Shown here: piece after piece, positions 23,984 to 32,351 of the stretch
How positions within the stretch are numbered: the stretch's first letter is position 1
Layout: every line of letters begins with the position of its first letter
Origin: CAYUHJ01 sp964444365
GTDB lineage: Bacteria > Planctomycetota > Planctomycetia > Gemmatales > Gemmataceae
Length of the DNA: 64,000 nt
Reading direction: 5' to 3'
Assembly: GCA_964444365.1 (NCBI GenBank)
Contig: CAYUHJ010000006.1
Span: forward strand, 26,987 to 90,986
The notes under the pieces: model-generated
What the model was told of the DNA's origin: nothing
Databases searched by the model: none
What the model saw: only the letters and a program-made list of their open reading frames with translations
Made by a program: the position numbers and the translations under genes

Positions 23984-24297
23984 GACCCTCTCCCCTTGGG
24001 GGAGAGGGTGGCCGAAGGCCGGGTGAGGGGAAGACCCACAGGTGAGAACGCTTCCTGCAACACCAGAAGCTTCCTGACTCGGGAAGCCTTCCCCTCACCC
24101 CCAACCCCTCTCCCCCAAGGGGAGAGGGGAGGAAGATCGTTTGACCCTCTCCCCTTGGGGGAGAGGGTGGCCGAAGGCCGGGTGAGGGGAAGACCCCCTG
24201 GGTCGAGTCGCTTCCCACAAAACCAGAAGCGTCCTCACTGGGTGAAGCGTTCCCCTCACCCCCAACCCCTCTCCCCCACGGGGAGAGGGGAGGAAGA
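23984..24297. repeat. Tandem 159-bp repeat with CCCTCTCCCC motifs (family F)
   Basis: Two consecutive units start at 23984 and 24143. Each begins GACCCTCTCCCCTTGGGGGA and contains GGCCGAAGGCCGGGTGAGGG. Each ends with a roughly reverse-complementary block (CCCCTCACCCCCAACCCCTC). The units are thus both direct repeats of one another and internally palindromic. They lie between the PLD-like and methyltransferase genes. There is no coding potential, and the spacing and internal symmetry do not resemble CRISPR. Confidence 0.9.
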
Positions 24298-24325
24298 AAT
24301 CGAAATCAACTCGGTTCGGGATAAT

Positions 24326-24865
24326 CTACTCGCCACCCCGCCGCGCGAGGAACAATCGCGGCCCGGCGACCGCGCCCGGTTCGGATGCCACTTCCCGCAC
24401 GTCGTACCCCGCCAGCACCCGCTCGATCACGGCGACTTCGTCCAGGCCGCCGGGGTGGCCGGTGTAGGCCATCGCGGACAGGATGCCGCCCGGCCGCAGC
24501 AACGCGAGCCCGGCCCGCAGTGCGGCTTCCGTGGACTCCGCAACGGTGCGGACGGACTTGTCCCCGCCGGGGAGGTAGCCGAGGTTGAACATCACGGCCC
24601 CGATGCGGCCGTGATGTTCCATCGGAATGGCCGATGCGAGTTCGGCGTGGCTCCGCTGGGACAGCGTGACGTTCGCCAGCCCCCAGGCCGCCGTTCGCGC
24701 AATCGCTTCCGGCTGGATGTCGAACGCGAAGACGTGCCCCGCCGGGCCGACAATCCCCGACAAAAACCGGGTGTCGTGCCCGTTCCCCGCCGTGGCGTCG
24801 ACCGCGGTTTCCCCCGGTCGCAGCACCTCCCGCACGGCGGCGTGGGCGTGTTCGGTCAGCCTCAC
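24326..24865 (-). CDS. mnmM: tRNA wobble-uridine methyltransferase, MnmM/YtqB-like
   Basis: A 179-residue class I SAM methyltransferase of the family formerly called rRNA methylase (PF06962). Members such as Bacillus YtqB (MnmM) methylate nm5(s2)U34 of tRNA to mnm5(s2)U34. The SAM motif DATAGNGHDTRFL is nearly the family consensus, and FNLGYLPGGDKSV is the characteristic second motif. GTG 24865 overlaps the stop of an FAD oxidoreductase gene by four bases. That coupling supports a joint role in modifying cmnm5U to mnm5U. Confidence 0.85.
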   Translation of the reverse strand: MRLTEHAHAAVREVLRPGETAVDATAGNGHDTRFLSGIVGPAGHVFAFDIQPEAIARTAAWGLANVTLSQRSHAELASAIPMEHHGRIGAVMFNLGYLPGGDKSVRTVAESTEAALRAGLALLRPGGILSAMAYTGHPGGLDEVAVIERVLAGYDVREVASEPGAVAGPRLFLARRGGE

Positions 24866-25890
24866 AGCCGCACCTCCGGGTCGATGTCCCCGGCCCCGCA
24901 CAGGAACGCGGCGAACTGCTCCGCGAAGAACGGGGCCGCGAGCGACCCCTTCGAGGCGAGCCCGTTGAAGAAGCCGATTCGGGCGCTCCGCGGGCTGACG
25001 CCGAGGGTCGGGTGCTTGACACGGATGATCGGCCGCACCGCCGCGTCGTGGGCGAGGACCTCGATCGGCGGCCGGACGAACTCCCGCAACCGGCCGAGGA
25101 TCTCGTCGCGGGCGGCGGCCGTGGGGACGCAGTCGTGCGCGGCATGGTCGTAGGTCGCGCCCGTCCGGAACAGCCCGCCCCCGAGCGGAACCAGCCACAC
25201 GCCGCGGTTCACGATGCGGCTCTCGCCCAGGTCCGGGATGCGGACCGTGAGGATTTCCCCCTTCGCGGAATTGAACGCGACGCCGGGGAACCACGGGTTG
25301 CCGGCCGCCGAATAGCCTTCGCAGAACGTGAGCGTCTTCGCCGTCACCCCGAGCCGCGGCAGCCGGACGCCGTCGGCGGACGCATCCACGTCGCGGGCGG
25401 GGTCCACGCTCGCCGTCCGCACCTCGAACCGGTTCCGGGACGCGGCCAGGAAGCGGTCCGTCGCGAGTTGACGGGCGGTCGGGAACTGGCAGCCGCCGAA
25501 CGGGGCGGCGAACCACGCCGGGTCGACCGGCGGGCCCGGGTCGGCGACGAGGCCCAGAAACTCCGCGGTTTTGCGGGCGTCGTACACGCTCCGTTCGCGC
25601 TCGTCGGCGAACAGGCGGAGTTGCGGCCGGACCGCGAAGAAGCCCCCGCCGCACTCGGCTTCCGCCCGGCGGTAGAACTTGTCCGCCGCCGGCAGCAGGT
25701 CGTCGAGCCGCCACGTCTTGACGAGCCGCTTCCCGGTGACGGGCGTGACCAGCCCGGCCGCGACCTTCGACGCCGTCGCACAGTCGTTCCGGTCCACGAC
25801 CAGGACGCGCTCGCCCCGCCACCGGAGCGCCCACGTCAGGCACGTCCCCGCGAGCCCCTGGCCGACGACGATGTGGTCGAACGCGGTCAG
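24862..25890 (-). CDS. FAD-dependent oxidoreductase (DAO fold), likely MnmC(o)-like
   Basis: A DAO-type flavoprotein of about 342 residues. The FAD-binding strand-turn-helix HIVVGQGLAGTCLTWALRWR and the conserved TASKVAAGLVTPVTGKRL are present. GFFNGLASKGSLAAPFFAEQ near the C-terminus is the second FAD-contact motif. In-frame homology begins before any ATG or GTG. The only candidate start that keeps the FAD motif is CTG at 25890, 7 codons after an in-frame stop. It overlaps the MnmM-like gene. In MnmC such a domain oxidatively removes the carboxymethyl group of cmnm5U. Confidence 0.75.
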   Translation of the reverse strand: MTAFDHIVVGQGLAGTCLTWALRWRGERVLVVDRNDCATASKVAAGLVTPVTGKRLVKTWRLDDLLPAADKFYRRAEAECGGGFFAVRPQLRLFADERERSVYDARKTAEFLGLVADPGPPVDPAWFAAPFGGCQFPTARQLATDRFLAASRNRFEVRTASVDPARDVDASADGVRLPRLGVTAKTLTFCEGYSAAGNPWFPGVAFNSAKGEILTVRIPDLGESRIVNRGVWLVPLGGGLFRTGATYDHAAHDCVPTAAARDEILGRLREFVRPPIEVLAHDAAVRPIIRVKHPTLGVSPRSARIGFFNGLASKGSLAAPFFAEQFAAFLCGAGDIDPEVRL

Positions 25891-25959
25891 GCGCGGCCCC
25901 CCCGGCGTGTGCTATACCACTTCAGTGTACCGGTCCGCCCGTCCTCACGAGATCGCCCC

Positions 25960-26796
25960 ATGCTCCGAGCCGCCGCCGTTCCGTTCGTTCTTGTCGTCTC
26001 CGTGGCGCTGGCCGCGGAGAAGAAGCCGGGCGAGGACAAGAAGTACGAGTCGCCGTACTCGGTCGCGTTCACGCACGCGGACCTGATCGGGGACATCACG
26101 TCCGGGAAGCGCGGCGCGGCCGGGGACGAGTCCAGCGTCCCGCACGCGGAATGGAACTCGAAGGCGGTCCGGGAGAAGTACGGCTCCTGGGGGCCGCCGG
26201 CGAAGCACTTCCCGCCCCCGGCGGGGGTCGCGGGCAAGTCCGCCGGCTGGAAGCGGGAGCGGGTCCTCGCCGTCGGGCTGCGGTACGTCGGGTACGGGTA
26301 CCAGCACCACCACATCCCGGACTGGCTGCCGCCCGACGACTGGCCGCACGGCGAGAAGGGCGGCCACCACGGCAAGGGCGTCGACTGCAGCAACTTCACG
26401 TCGTTCGTCTACAACCTCGCGTTCGGGCTGAAGCCGTCCAGCGACATCAAGGCCCAGTCCGCCCTCAAGGAGTTCCCCGGCCCCGGCGACGGCCACGCGA
26501 CCCCGGTCCGGCGGATCGAGTTGCCGGACAGCTACGACGACTTCCCCAAGACGCTCCGGACCGGCGACCTGCTCTACGTGAAGAACCTGAAGGGGGAACT
26601 CGCCCACGTCGTGCTGTGGGTCGGGGCGATCGGGAAGTCGCCCAACGGGGTGCCGCTGATCCTCGACAGCCACGGCGACGGGGTGAAGGACTCGGACGGG
26701 CAGACGATCCCGTCCGGGGTCCACCTCCGGCCGTTCCGGGACAAGTCGTGGTACCACAAGAGCGCCAGCCACGCGATCCGGGTGTTCGCCGACTGA
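25960..26796 (+). CDS. Secreted NlpC/P60-like cysteine hydrolase
   Basis: A 278-residue exported protein (signal peptide MLRAAAVPFVLVVSVALAA). VGLRYVGYGYQHHHIPDW precedes KGVDCSNFTSFVYNLAF, the catalytic-Cys block of NlpC/P60 peptidases. LAHVVLWVG supplies the likely His and ILDSHG the third polar residue. Members cleave cell-wall peptides or related amides. Planctomycetes have modified cell walls, so the substrate is open. It is divergent from the oxidoreductase/methyltransferase pair, sharing a short intergenic region. Confidence 0.75.
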   Translation: MLRAAAVPFVLVVSVALAAEKKPGEDKKYESPYSVAFTHADLIGDITSGKRGAAGDESSVPHAEWNSKAVREKYGSWGPPAKHFPPPAGVAGKSAGWKRERVLAVGLRYVGYGYQHHHIPDWLPPDDWPHGEKGGHHGKGVDCSNFTSFVYNLAFGLKPSSDIKAQSALKEFPGPGDGHATPVRRIELPDSYDDFPKTLRTGDLLYVKNLKGELAHVVLWVGAIGKSPNGVPLILDSHGDGVKDSDGQTIPSGVHLRPFRDKSWYHKSASHAIRVFAD

Positions 26797-26806
26797 CCCC
26801 GGCCGG

Positions 26807-27088
26807 CTACTCCCGGAACGAGGCGAACGCGAACCCGAGCACGAGGGCGAACCCCCCGGCGACGAGGACGCGGGTCCGCCGCTTCGGGGCGGACGCCGCG
26901 CGGGCCGCCCGGAGCCGGGATTCGCACGGCCGGCACACGAGCAGCGGCGCGCCGTCGACCTGCGGCAGCGTCCGGATCGCGGCCAGCATCGTCGGGTTGT
27001 CGCGGGTGTCCGTCTCGACGAGGTAGGCGAAAATCCGGGCCGGGTCGAGTTCGGACCGGCAACACTGACACGAATACGCCGAACGCAT
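26807..27088 (-). CDS. Small Cys-rich membrane-tail protein
   Basis: A 93-residue protein. YSCQCCRSELD and LLVCRPCESRLR provide two Cys pairs that may bind one zinc ion. A basic stretch (KRRTR) then precedes a single C-terminal transmembrane segment (VLVAGGFALVLGFAF). This is a tail-anchored small zinc-finger architecture often seen in planctomycetes, but no named family is recognised. ATG 27088 was chosen because the zinc motif begins immediately after it. It converges on the NlpC/P60-like gene. Confidence 0.55.
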   Translation of the reverse strand: MRSAYSCQCCRSELDPARIFAYLVETDTRDNPTMLAAIRTLPQVDGAPLLVCRPCESRLRAARAASAPKRRTRVLVAGGFALVLGFAFASFRE

Positions 27089-27256
27089 GGCCGAAAACTC
27101 CGCCGCGTGGCCGCTGGGGTGAAGGGGCACGCCGCCCGCGGGTGACGGGTGCCGCTGTGGGAGGGATTGCACGGTGCGTGCACAAGGATAGCACGCAAAT
27201 CCGCCGGGCGGAACCGGAAGTCCGCGGCGGGTGTCCCTACGGGTTTTTCGCAACAT

Positions 27257-27314
27257 ACTGACACTGGCACTGACACTGCTTTCACTTGAATGCAGTGACG
27301 GTGTCGGTGTCAGT
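27257..27314 (-). terminator. Imperfect hairpin with CACTGACACTG iterations
   Basis: The left arm ACTGACACTGGCACTGACAC and the right arm around GTGACGGTGTCGGTGTCAGT pair with a few wobble positions over about 23 bases. The hairpin lies immediately after the esterase stop codon (27320) in its direction of reading, as a terminator or a repeat. There is no T-run. Confidence 0.5.
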
Positions 27315-27319
27315 GCAGA

Positions 27320-28201
27320 CTACTTCCCGGCTTCGGGCAGGAACTTCTGCTCCGCGAGCCACTCCAGCGACCGCTTCTGCCAGGCGTCCCACATCGGCCC
27401 CTTGTACCCGTTGAGCCCGTGCCCGCCGGTCGGCAGTTCGAGGTATTCGACGGGGACCTTCTCGGCCGTCAGCGCGTCGCGGAACAACTGACTGTGCTCG
27501 GGCACGACGACGCGGTCGTCCTTGGCGTGGGCCAGGAACGTCGGCGGGGTCTTGGCGGTGACCTGGAGTTCGTTGGAGAACAGCTTGACGAGTTTCTCGT
27601 CGGGCTTCTCGCCGAGCAAGTTCTTCCGCGACCCGCCGTGCCCCTTCTCGCCCATCGAGACGACGGGGTACACGAGGATCGCGAAGTCCGGCCGGCTGCT
27701 GACTTTCTCGACGGCGTCGTCCGCCTTCGGGTTGCCGTCGTCGAAGTGCGTGGCGGCGGTGCTGGCGAGGTGGCCGCCGGCCGAGAAGCCGACGATGCCG
27801 ACCTTCGCGGGGTCGACGCCCCAGGCCTTCGCGTTCGCCCGGACGGTCCGGATCGCCCGCTGGGCGTCGAGCAGCGGCACGAACGACCGGCCCTTCGGCA
27901 GGCGGTACTCCAGCACCACGCCCGTGATCCCGTGCCCGTTCAGCCACTTCGCGATGCCGTGCCCCTCGGGGCCGGAGACGAGCACCCCGTACCCGCCGCC
28001 GGGGCAGATGACCGCGGCCGTCCCGTTCGGCTTCTCCGGCTTGTGAACGGTGATGAAGGCGTCACCGGTCTCGAACTTGCCGTCCCCGACGGGGGCGTTG
28101 CCGTTCCAGAGCTTCAGCTTCTCGGGGGCGTCGGCGGCGGTGCCGGGCGGACCCAGGGCGAGGATCGCCAGGGCCGCGAGCAGGGGTCGGGGGGTTCGCA
28201 T
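27320..28201 (-). CDS. Secreted alpha/beta hydrolase (esterase/lipase-like)
   Basis: A 293-residue exported hydrolase (signal peptide MRTPRPLLAALAILALGPPGTAA). The oxyanion region is VICPGGGYGVLV. The nucleophile elbow GFSAGGHLAST carries the Ser, LAHAKDDRVVV the acid and GGHGLNGY the His. The layout matches the BD-FAE/acetylxylan-esterase-like group common in planctomycetes, which removes acyl groups from polysaccharides. It is monocistronic. A hairpin repeat lies just before its start codon. Confidence 0.88.
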   Translation of the reverse strand: MRTPRPLLAALAILALGPPGTAADAPEKLKLWNGNAPVGDGKFETGDAFITVHKPEKPNGTAAVICPGGGYGVLVSGPEGHGIAKWLNGHGITGVVLEYRLPKGRSFVPLLDAQRAIRTVRANAKAWGVDPAKVGIVGFSAGGHLASTAATHFDDGNPKADDAVEKVSSRPDFAILVYPVVSMGEKGHGGSRKNLLGEKPDEKLVKLFSNELQVTAKTPPTFLAHAKDDRVVVPEHSQLFRDALTAEKVPVEYLELPTGGHGLNGYKGPMWDAWQKRSLEWLAEQKFLPEAGK

Positions 28202-28227
28202 CGCGTTCTCCGGGGGAGGGTTTCGTC

Positions 28228-28320
28228 GGGTGGGTCGAGCCGCGTCGGCGAAGACCCACCGGTTTCGGAACGAGCGATTGCCATGCTGGTGGGTCTTCGC
28301 CGAAGCGGCTCGACCCACCC
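28228..28320. repeat. Hairpin repeat with 33-base arms (family D, copy 1)
   Basis: The left arm beginning GGGTGGGTCGAGCCG and the right arm ending in CGGCTCGACCCACCC pair over 33 bases with one mismatch, and the loop is 27 bases. A relative lies at 46364-46463. It lies between two genes read in the same direction, 8 bases after the stop codon of the upstream acyltransferase/ligase gene. Confidence 0.9.
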
Positions 28321-28328
28321 TACGAGCT

Positions 28329-30638
28329 TCACCGGGCCACGGCCTTCGCCAGGTCGCCGACGGCCTTCAGGTCGAGCTTGCCGCTGCCGAGCACGGGGAA
28401 CGACTCGACGGCGTAGCAATCGCGGACGTCCGGAATCCACAGGTTCGGCAGGCCGCGGTCCCGCAGTTTCGCGAACGCGCCGGGAAGTTCCGTGGCGAGG
28501 CCGGCGAGGTGCAGGACCACGACCCGCTCGCCGCGCTTCTCGTCCGGGACGGCGGCGACCACCAGGACGCGGTCGTCGTGCTTGCCGAGCACGTCGTGCA
28601 GTTCGTCGTCGAGCCGTTCCAGGGGCACCATTTCCCCGGCGATCTTCGCGAACCGGCTGACCCGCCCCGTGATGCGGATGAAGCCGTCCTCCTGCACGAG
28701 GCCGATGTCCCCGGAGATGTACCACCCGTCGCGGATCACCTCGGCGGTCTTGGCCGGCTGCTTCCAGTACCCGAGCATCACGTTCGGCCCCTTCACGCCG
28801 AGCAGCCCCTCCGTGGCCGGCGGCAGGGGTTGCTTCGTGTCCGGGTCGAACGCCCGGGGGCAGACGCCGGGGATCGGCTGGCCGACCGTGCCCATCGCGT
28901 TCGCGCGGAACGTCACGCCGCCGGACACGCAGTCGGGGAGGTTGGTGCTCACCACGGGGGACAGTTCGGTGCAGCCGTACCCTTCGAGCGGGAGCACGCC
29001 GAACTTCGCGCGGAACTCCTCGGCCAGTTTCACCGGCAGTTTCTCGGCCCCGCAGATGAGCAGCCGGAGGGTCGTGAAGTCGTCCGGGCCGCACCGCCGG
29101 AGGTAAAACCGCAGGAACGTCGCGGTGCCGAGCATGATCGTGCAGCGGTGGGTGCGGCACAGGTCGCCGACCTCCTTCGCCTGCCGCGGGTCCGGGAAGT
29201 AGACGGCCCGCATCGCGACGATGAGCGGGGCCCACAGGCAGACGGTGAACCCGAACGTGTGGAAGAACGGCAGCGTCGCGAGCATCGTGTCGCGGCGGGA
29301 GAAGTCCACCCCGCGGCGGAAGCTCTCGGCGTTCGCGGTGACGTTGCGGTAGCTCAGCATCACGCCCTTGGGCTCGCCGGTGCTGCCGCTGGAAAAGAGG
29401 ATCGTGAGCACGTCGTCCGGCTTCGCCCGGTGAGCCCCGGTGAGGCGGACGAGCGCCCACGCGGGCAGCAGCAGAACCGCCGCGAGCGCGAGGGCCTTCG
29501 ACAGCCCCGAGATGCCCGCGAGCGCGTCTTCGAGGTGAATCACCCGCACGCCCGCCGGCACGTCCAGCGGCACCCGCGAGAGGAACAGTTTCGCCGTCAG
29601 GATGGTCCGGATCTCGGCCTGCGCGACCGCGGACCGCAGCGACTCCGGGCCGGCCGTGTAGTTGAGGTTGACCGACGCCTTGCCCAGGAAACTGAGCGCG
29701 ACGTTCGTCAGCGTCGAGCCGGTGCCGGTGGGCAGCCACACGCCGATCACGGGGTCCGGGCCGAGTTCGCGCCTCAGCCAGCGGCTCAGGCACCACACCC
29801 CGGCGAGGGCGATCGGCCACGACAGCTTCCGCTCGCGTCCGGTGGCCATGTCCACGAACGCGGTCCGCCGGAGGTTCCGCCACCGGGACGCTTCCCGCAC
29901 GAACGTCTGGTGGACCAGCGGCATCCGGCCGCTTTCCGCGACCCAGCAGTCCGCCCCGCACTCGACGACGGCGGCCCGCACCTCGGCGGCGGGGGTCGTG
30001 CCCGGCAGCGGCTTCCCGAACCAGACCGTCACCCGCCGGCGGAACTCCGTCGGCCACTTCCGGAACGGCCCGTTCCCCGAGTAGCTCGGCAGCGTGCCCC
30101 ACAGGTTGTCGAGGTACGTCGGCACGATCGTGACGTCCCGGCCGGACTGCTTGATCGCCTTCTCGATCCCCCGGCCGAACGGCCGCAGCTGGCCGTTCCG
30201 CGTCAGCCCGCCCTCGGCGAAGATCACGACCGCCTCGCCGGCCGCGAGCTTCTTCGCCGCCAGTTCCAGGGCTTCCGCGATGGCGTGCGGCCCCCGGCTC
30301 TTCACCGTGACGAGCCGGTGCCGGGCGAACGACAGGCCGAACCGCAGCACCGGGTTGGCGAAGAACCCGCCCCAGATGACGAACGTCACGGGCCGCGGGC
30401 TGACCGCCCAGAAGATCAGCCAGTCCACGAACGTGACGTGGTTCGAGACGATCAGCACCGGCCCGGCGAGCGGGACGTGCTCCCGCCCGCGGACGGTCAG
30501 GCGGTACAGCGCGTGCGCGATCACCCACATCACCGGCCGGATCAGCGGCGACGCGAACCACGCGGCGGCGACGTACAGCACGCCGACCGCGAACCCCGCG
30601 GCGAACACACCGGCGATGTCGGAGAAGTCGTCGGGCAT
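28329..30638 (-). CDS. Acyltransferase / acyl-ACP synthetase fusion (Aas-like)
   Basis: A protein of about 769 residues joining two enzymes. Residues ~20-45 hold a membrane segment. Then comes a PlsC-type glycerolipid acyltransferase with NHVTFVDWL (HxxxxD, ~69) and VIFAEGGLTRNG. Residues ~300-760 are an AMP-forming ligase with FSSGSTGEPKGVMLSY, YGCTELSPVVS, ISGDIG and GRVSRFAKIAGEMV. The same order occurs in E. coli Aas, which reacylates lysophosphatidylethanolamine. No MFS domain is fused, but an MFS transporter gene follows divergently. ATG 30638 is preferred to a GTG nine bases upstream. Confidence 0.88.
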   Translation of the reverse strand: MPDDFSDIAGVFAAGFAVGVLYVAAAWFASPLIRPVMWVIAHALYRLTVRGREHVPLAGPVLIVSNHVTFVDWLIFWAVSPRPVTFVIWGGFFANPVLRFGLSFARHRLVTVKSRGPHAIAEALELAAKKLAAGEAVVIFAEGGLTRNGQLRPFGRGIEKAIKQSGRDVTIVPTYLDNLWGTLPSYSGNGPFRKWPTEFRRRVTVWFGKPLPGTTPAAEVRAAVVECGADCWVAESGRMPLVHQTFVREASRWRNLRRTAFVDMATGRERKLSWPIALAGVWCLSRWLRRELGPDPVIGVWLPTGTGSTLTNVALSFLGKASVNLNYTAGPESLRSAVAQAEIRTILTAKLFLSRVPLDVPAGVRVIHLEDALAGISGLSKALALAAVLLLPAWALVRLTGAHRAKPDDVLTILFSSGSTGEPKGVMLSYRNVTANAESFRRGVDFSRRDTMLATLPFFHTFGFTVCLWAPLIVAMRAVYFPDPRQAKEVGDLCRTHRCTIMLGTATFLRFYLRRCGPDDFTTLRLLICGAEKLPVKLAEEFRAKFGVLPLEGYGCTELSPVVSTNLPDCVSGGVTFRANAMGTVGQPIPGVCPRAFDPDTKQPLPPATEGLLGVKGPNVMLGYWKQPAKTAEVIRDGWYISGDIGLVQEDGFIRITGRVSRFAKIAGEMVPLERLDDELHDVLGKHDDRVLVVAAVPDEKRGERVVVLHLAGLATELPGAFAKLRDRGLPNLWIPDVRDCYAVESFPVLGSGKLDLKAVGDLAKAVAR

Positions 30639-30714
30639 CCGCGTCACCCCGTCACCGTGTCACCCCGTCACCCGGTCATCTTGCGAAGCCCCCCGCCGAG
30701 CGTACACTGCCCCG

Positions 30715-32325
30715 GTGGAAACGACGCCGCCGTCCGCCTACGCCCCGTTCCGCCGGCCGGTGTTCCGCTGGCTGTGGCTCGCCAACCTCGCGTCGAACGT
30801 CGGGGTGTGGGTCCAGACGGTCGGCGCGGCGTGGCTCATGTCCGACCTGTCGACGGAACCGCTGTACGTCGCGCTGATCCAGTCCGCCGGGCTGCTGCCG
30901 TTCTTCCTGCTGGCGCTGCCGTCCGGGGCGCTCGCGGACATCCTCGACCGCCGGCACATGCTGCTGGCCGCGCAAGTCTGGATGTTCCTCGTCGCGGTGG
31001 TGCTCGCCGCCGTCACGCTCCTGGGGGTCATCGGCCCGTGGGGGCTGCTCGGGCTGACGTTCCTCATCGGCATCGGCACCGCGCTCAACGCCCCGGCGTT
31101 CCAGGCGCTCACGCCGGACCTGGTGCCGAAGGAAGAGGTGCCGTCCGCGATTGCTCTCAACAGCATGTCGATGAACATGGCCCGCGCCGTCGGCCCGGCG
31201 ATCGGGGGGGTGCTGGTCGCGGCGGCGGGGCCGGGGGCGGCGTTCGTCCTGAACGCCGTCACGTACACCGGCGTGATCGCGGTACTCGCGCTGTGGCGGA
31301 AACCTGCGGAGGAAAGCACGCTGCCGGCCGAGCGACTCTTCGGCGCGATGCGGGTCGGCGTGCGGTACGTCCGCCACTCGCCGCCGTTCCGGGCGGTGTT
31401 GGTCCGCGCGTCCGCCTTCGTGCTCGGCGGCAGCGGGTTGTGGGCGCTCTTGCCCGTCGTGGTGCGAACCGACCCGAGCCGGGGGCCGCTGGAGTACGGC
31501 ATCCTGCTCGGGTGCCTGGGGGCCGGAGCGGTGGGCGGGGCGCTGTTGCTGCCCGTGTTCACGCGCCGCCTGTCGGCGGATCGGCTCGTCGACGCGGGCA
31601 CGCTCGTGTTCGCGGCGGCGGCGGCGGTGGTGGCCCTGGTGCCGGAATTCTGGCTGTGGTGCGTCGTCCTCGTCCCGGCCGGAACCGCGTGGCTGACGGG
31701 GCTGACCCGGCTCAACGCGGCGGCGCAGGCGGTGCTTCCCCGGTGGGTGCGGGCGCGGGCGTTGTCCGTCTTTCTGATCGTGTTCTTCGGCGGGATCGCG
31801 GCGGGCAGTGCCCTCTGGGGCGGCGTCGCCAACGAGATCGGCGGGGAACACGCCCTGCTCGCCTCGGCCGTCGCGACCGGGCTCGGCGTGCTCACCGGCC
31901 TGCGGTTCAGCCTGCACCAGCCTGCGGGCGTGGACCTGAGCCCGTCCCGCCACTGGCCGGAGCCGCACACCGGCCACGACTTCGACGGCGGCCGCGGCCC
32001 GGTGCTGGTGACGATCACCTACCGAATCCGTCCGGACGACGTGCCCGCGTTCCTGAACGCCCTGCAACCCCTCCGGCTCGCCCGACTCCGCGGCGGGGCC
32101 GTGCGGTGGGACATTTTCGAGGACGCCGCCGACGCGGACCGGTTCGTCGAAACCTTCCTCGTCGAGTCGTGGGTCGAACACCTCCGCCAGCACGAGCGCG
32201 TCACCGAGGCGGACAAGAAGGTTCAGGAGCACGTCAACTCGTTCCACCAGGGTGACGCGCCGCCGGCGGTGGCGCACCTCGTCTCCGCACGGCGCGGGGT
32301 GCCGCGGACGGCAGGGGAGTTGTGA
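30715..32325 (+). CDS. MFS exporter with C-terminal ABM-like domain
   Basis: A protein of about 536 residues. The first ~400 form a 12-helix MFS_3-type carrier (FRWLWLANLASNVGVWVQTV, LDRRHMLLAAQVW, NSMSMNMARAVGPAIGG). The last ~105 residues are a soluble domain (VLVTITYRIRPDDVPAFLNA, VRWDIFEDAADADRFVETF, ESWVEHLRQHERVTEAD) resembling an antibiotic-biosynthesis-monooxygenase-like ferredoxin fold. That combination is a recognised MFS subgroup. The start is GTG 30715. Intergenic space with the Aas-like gene is only 76 bases, so they may share control. The substrate is unknown. Confidence 0.88.
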   Translation: METTPPSAYAPFRRPVFRWLWLANLASNVGVWVQTVGAAWLMSDLSTEPLYVALIQSAGLLPFFLLALPSGALADILDRRHMLLAAQVWMFLVAVVLAAVTLLGVIGPWGLLGLTFLIGIGTALNAPAFQALTPDLVPKEEVPSAIALNSMSMNMARAVGPAIGGVLVAAAGPGAAFVLNAVTYTGVIAVLALWRKPAEESTLPAERLFGAMRVGVRYVRHSPPFRAVLVRASAFVLGGSGLWALLPVVVRTDPSRGPLEYGILLGCLGAGAVGGALLLPVFTRRLSADRLVDAGTLVFAAAAAVVALVPEFWLWCVVLVPAGTAWLTGLTRLNAAAQAVLPRWVRARALSVFLIVFFGGIAAGSALWGGVANEIGGEHALLASAVATGLGVLTGLRFSLHQPAGVDLSPSRHWPEPHTGHDFDGGRGPVLVTITYRIRPDDVPAFLNALQPLRLARLRGGAVRWDIFEDAADADRFVETFLVESWVEHLRQHERVTEADKKVQEHVNSFHQGDAPPAVAHLVSARRGVPRTAGEL

Positions 32326-32351
32326 CCGAACTCGGTGTGAGGAAGGGTGAT

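Noticed and set aside
23984..24297. CRISPR array
   Set aside because: Only two long units, each internally palindromic and contiguous, without short repeats and unique spacers; no cas genes.
24862..25797. ATG 25797 as start of the FAD oxidoreductase
   Set aside because: It would remove the whole FAD-binding strand-turn-helix that is clearly encoded just upstream.
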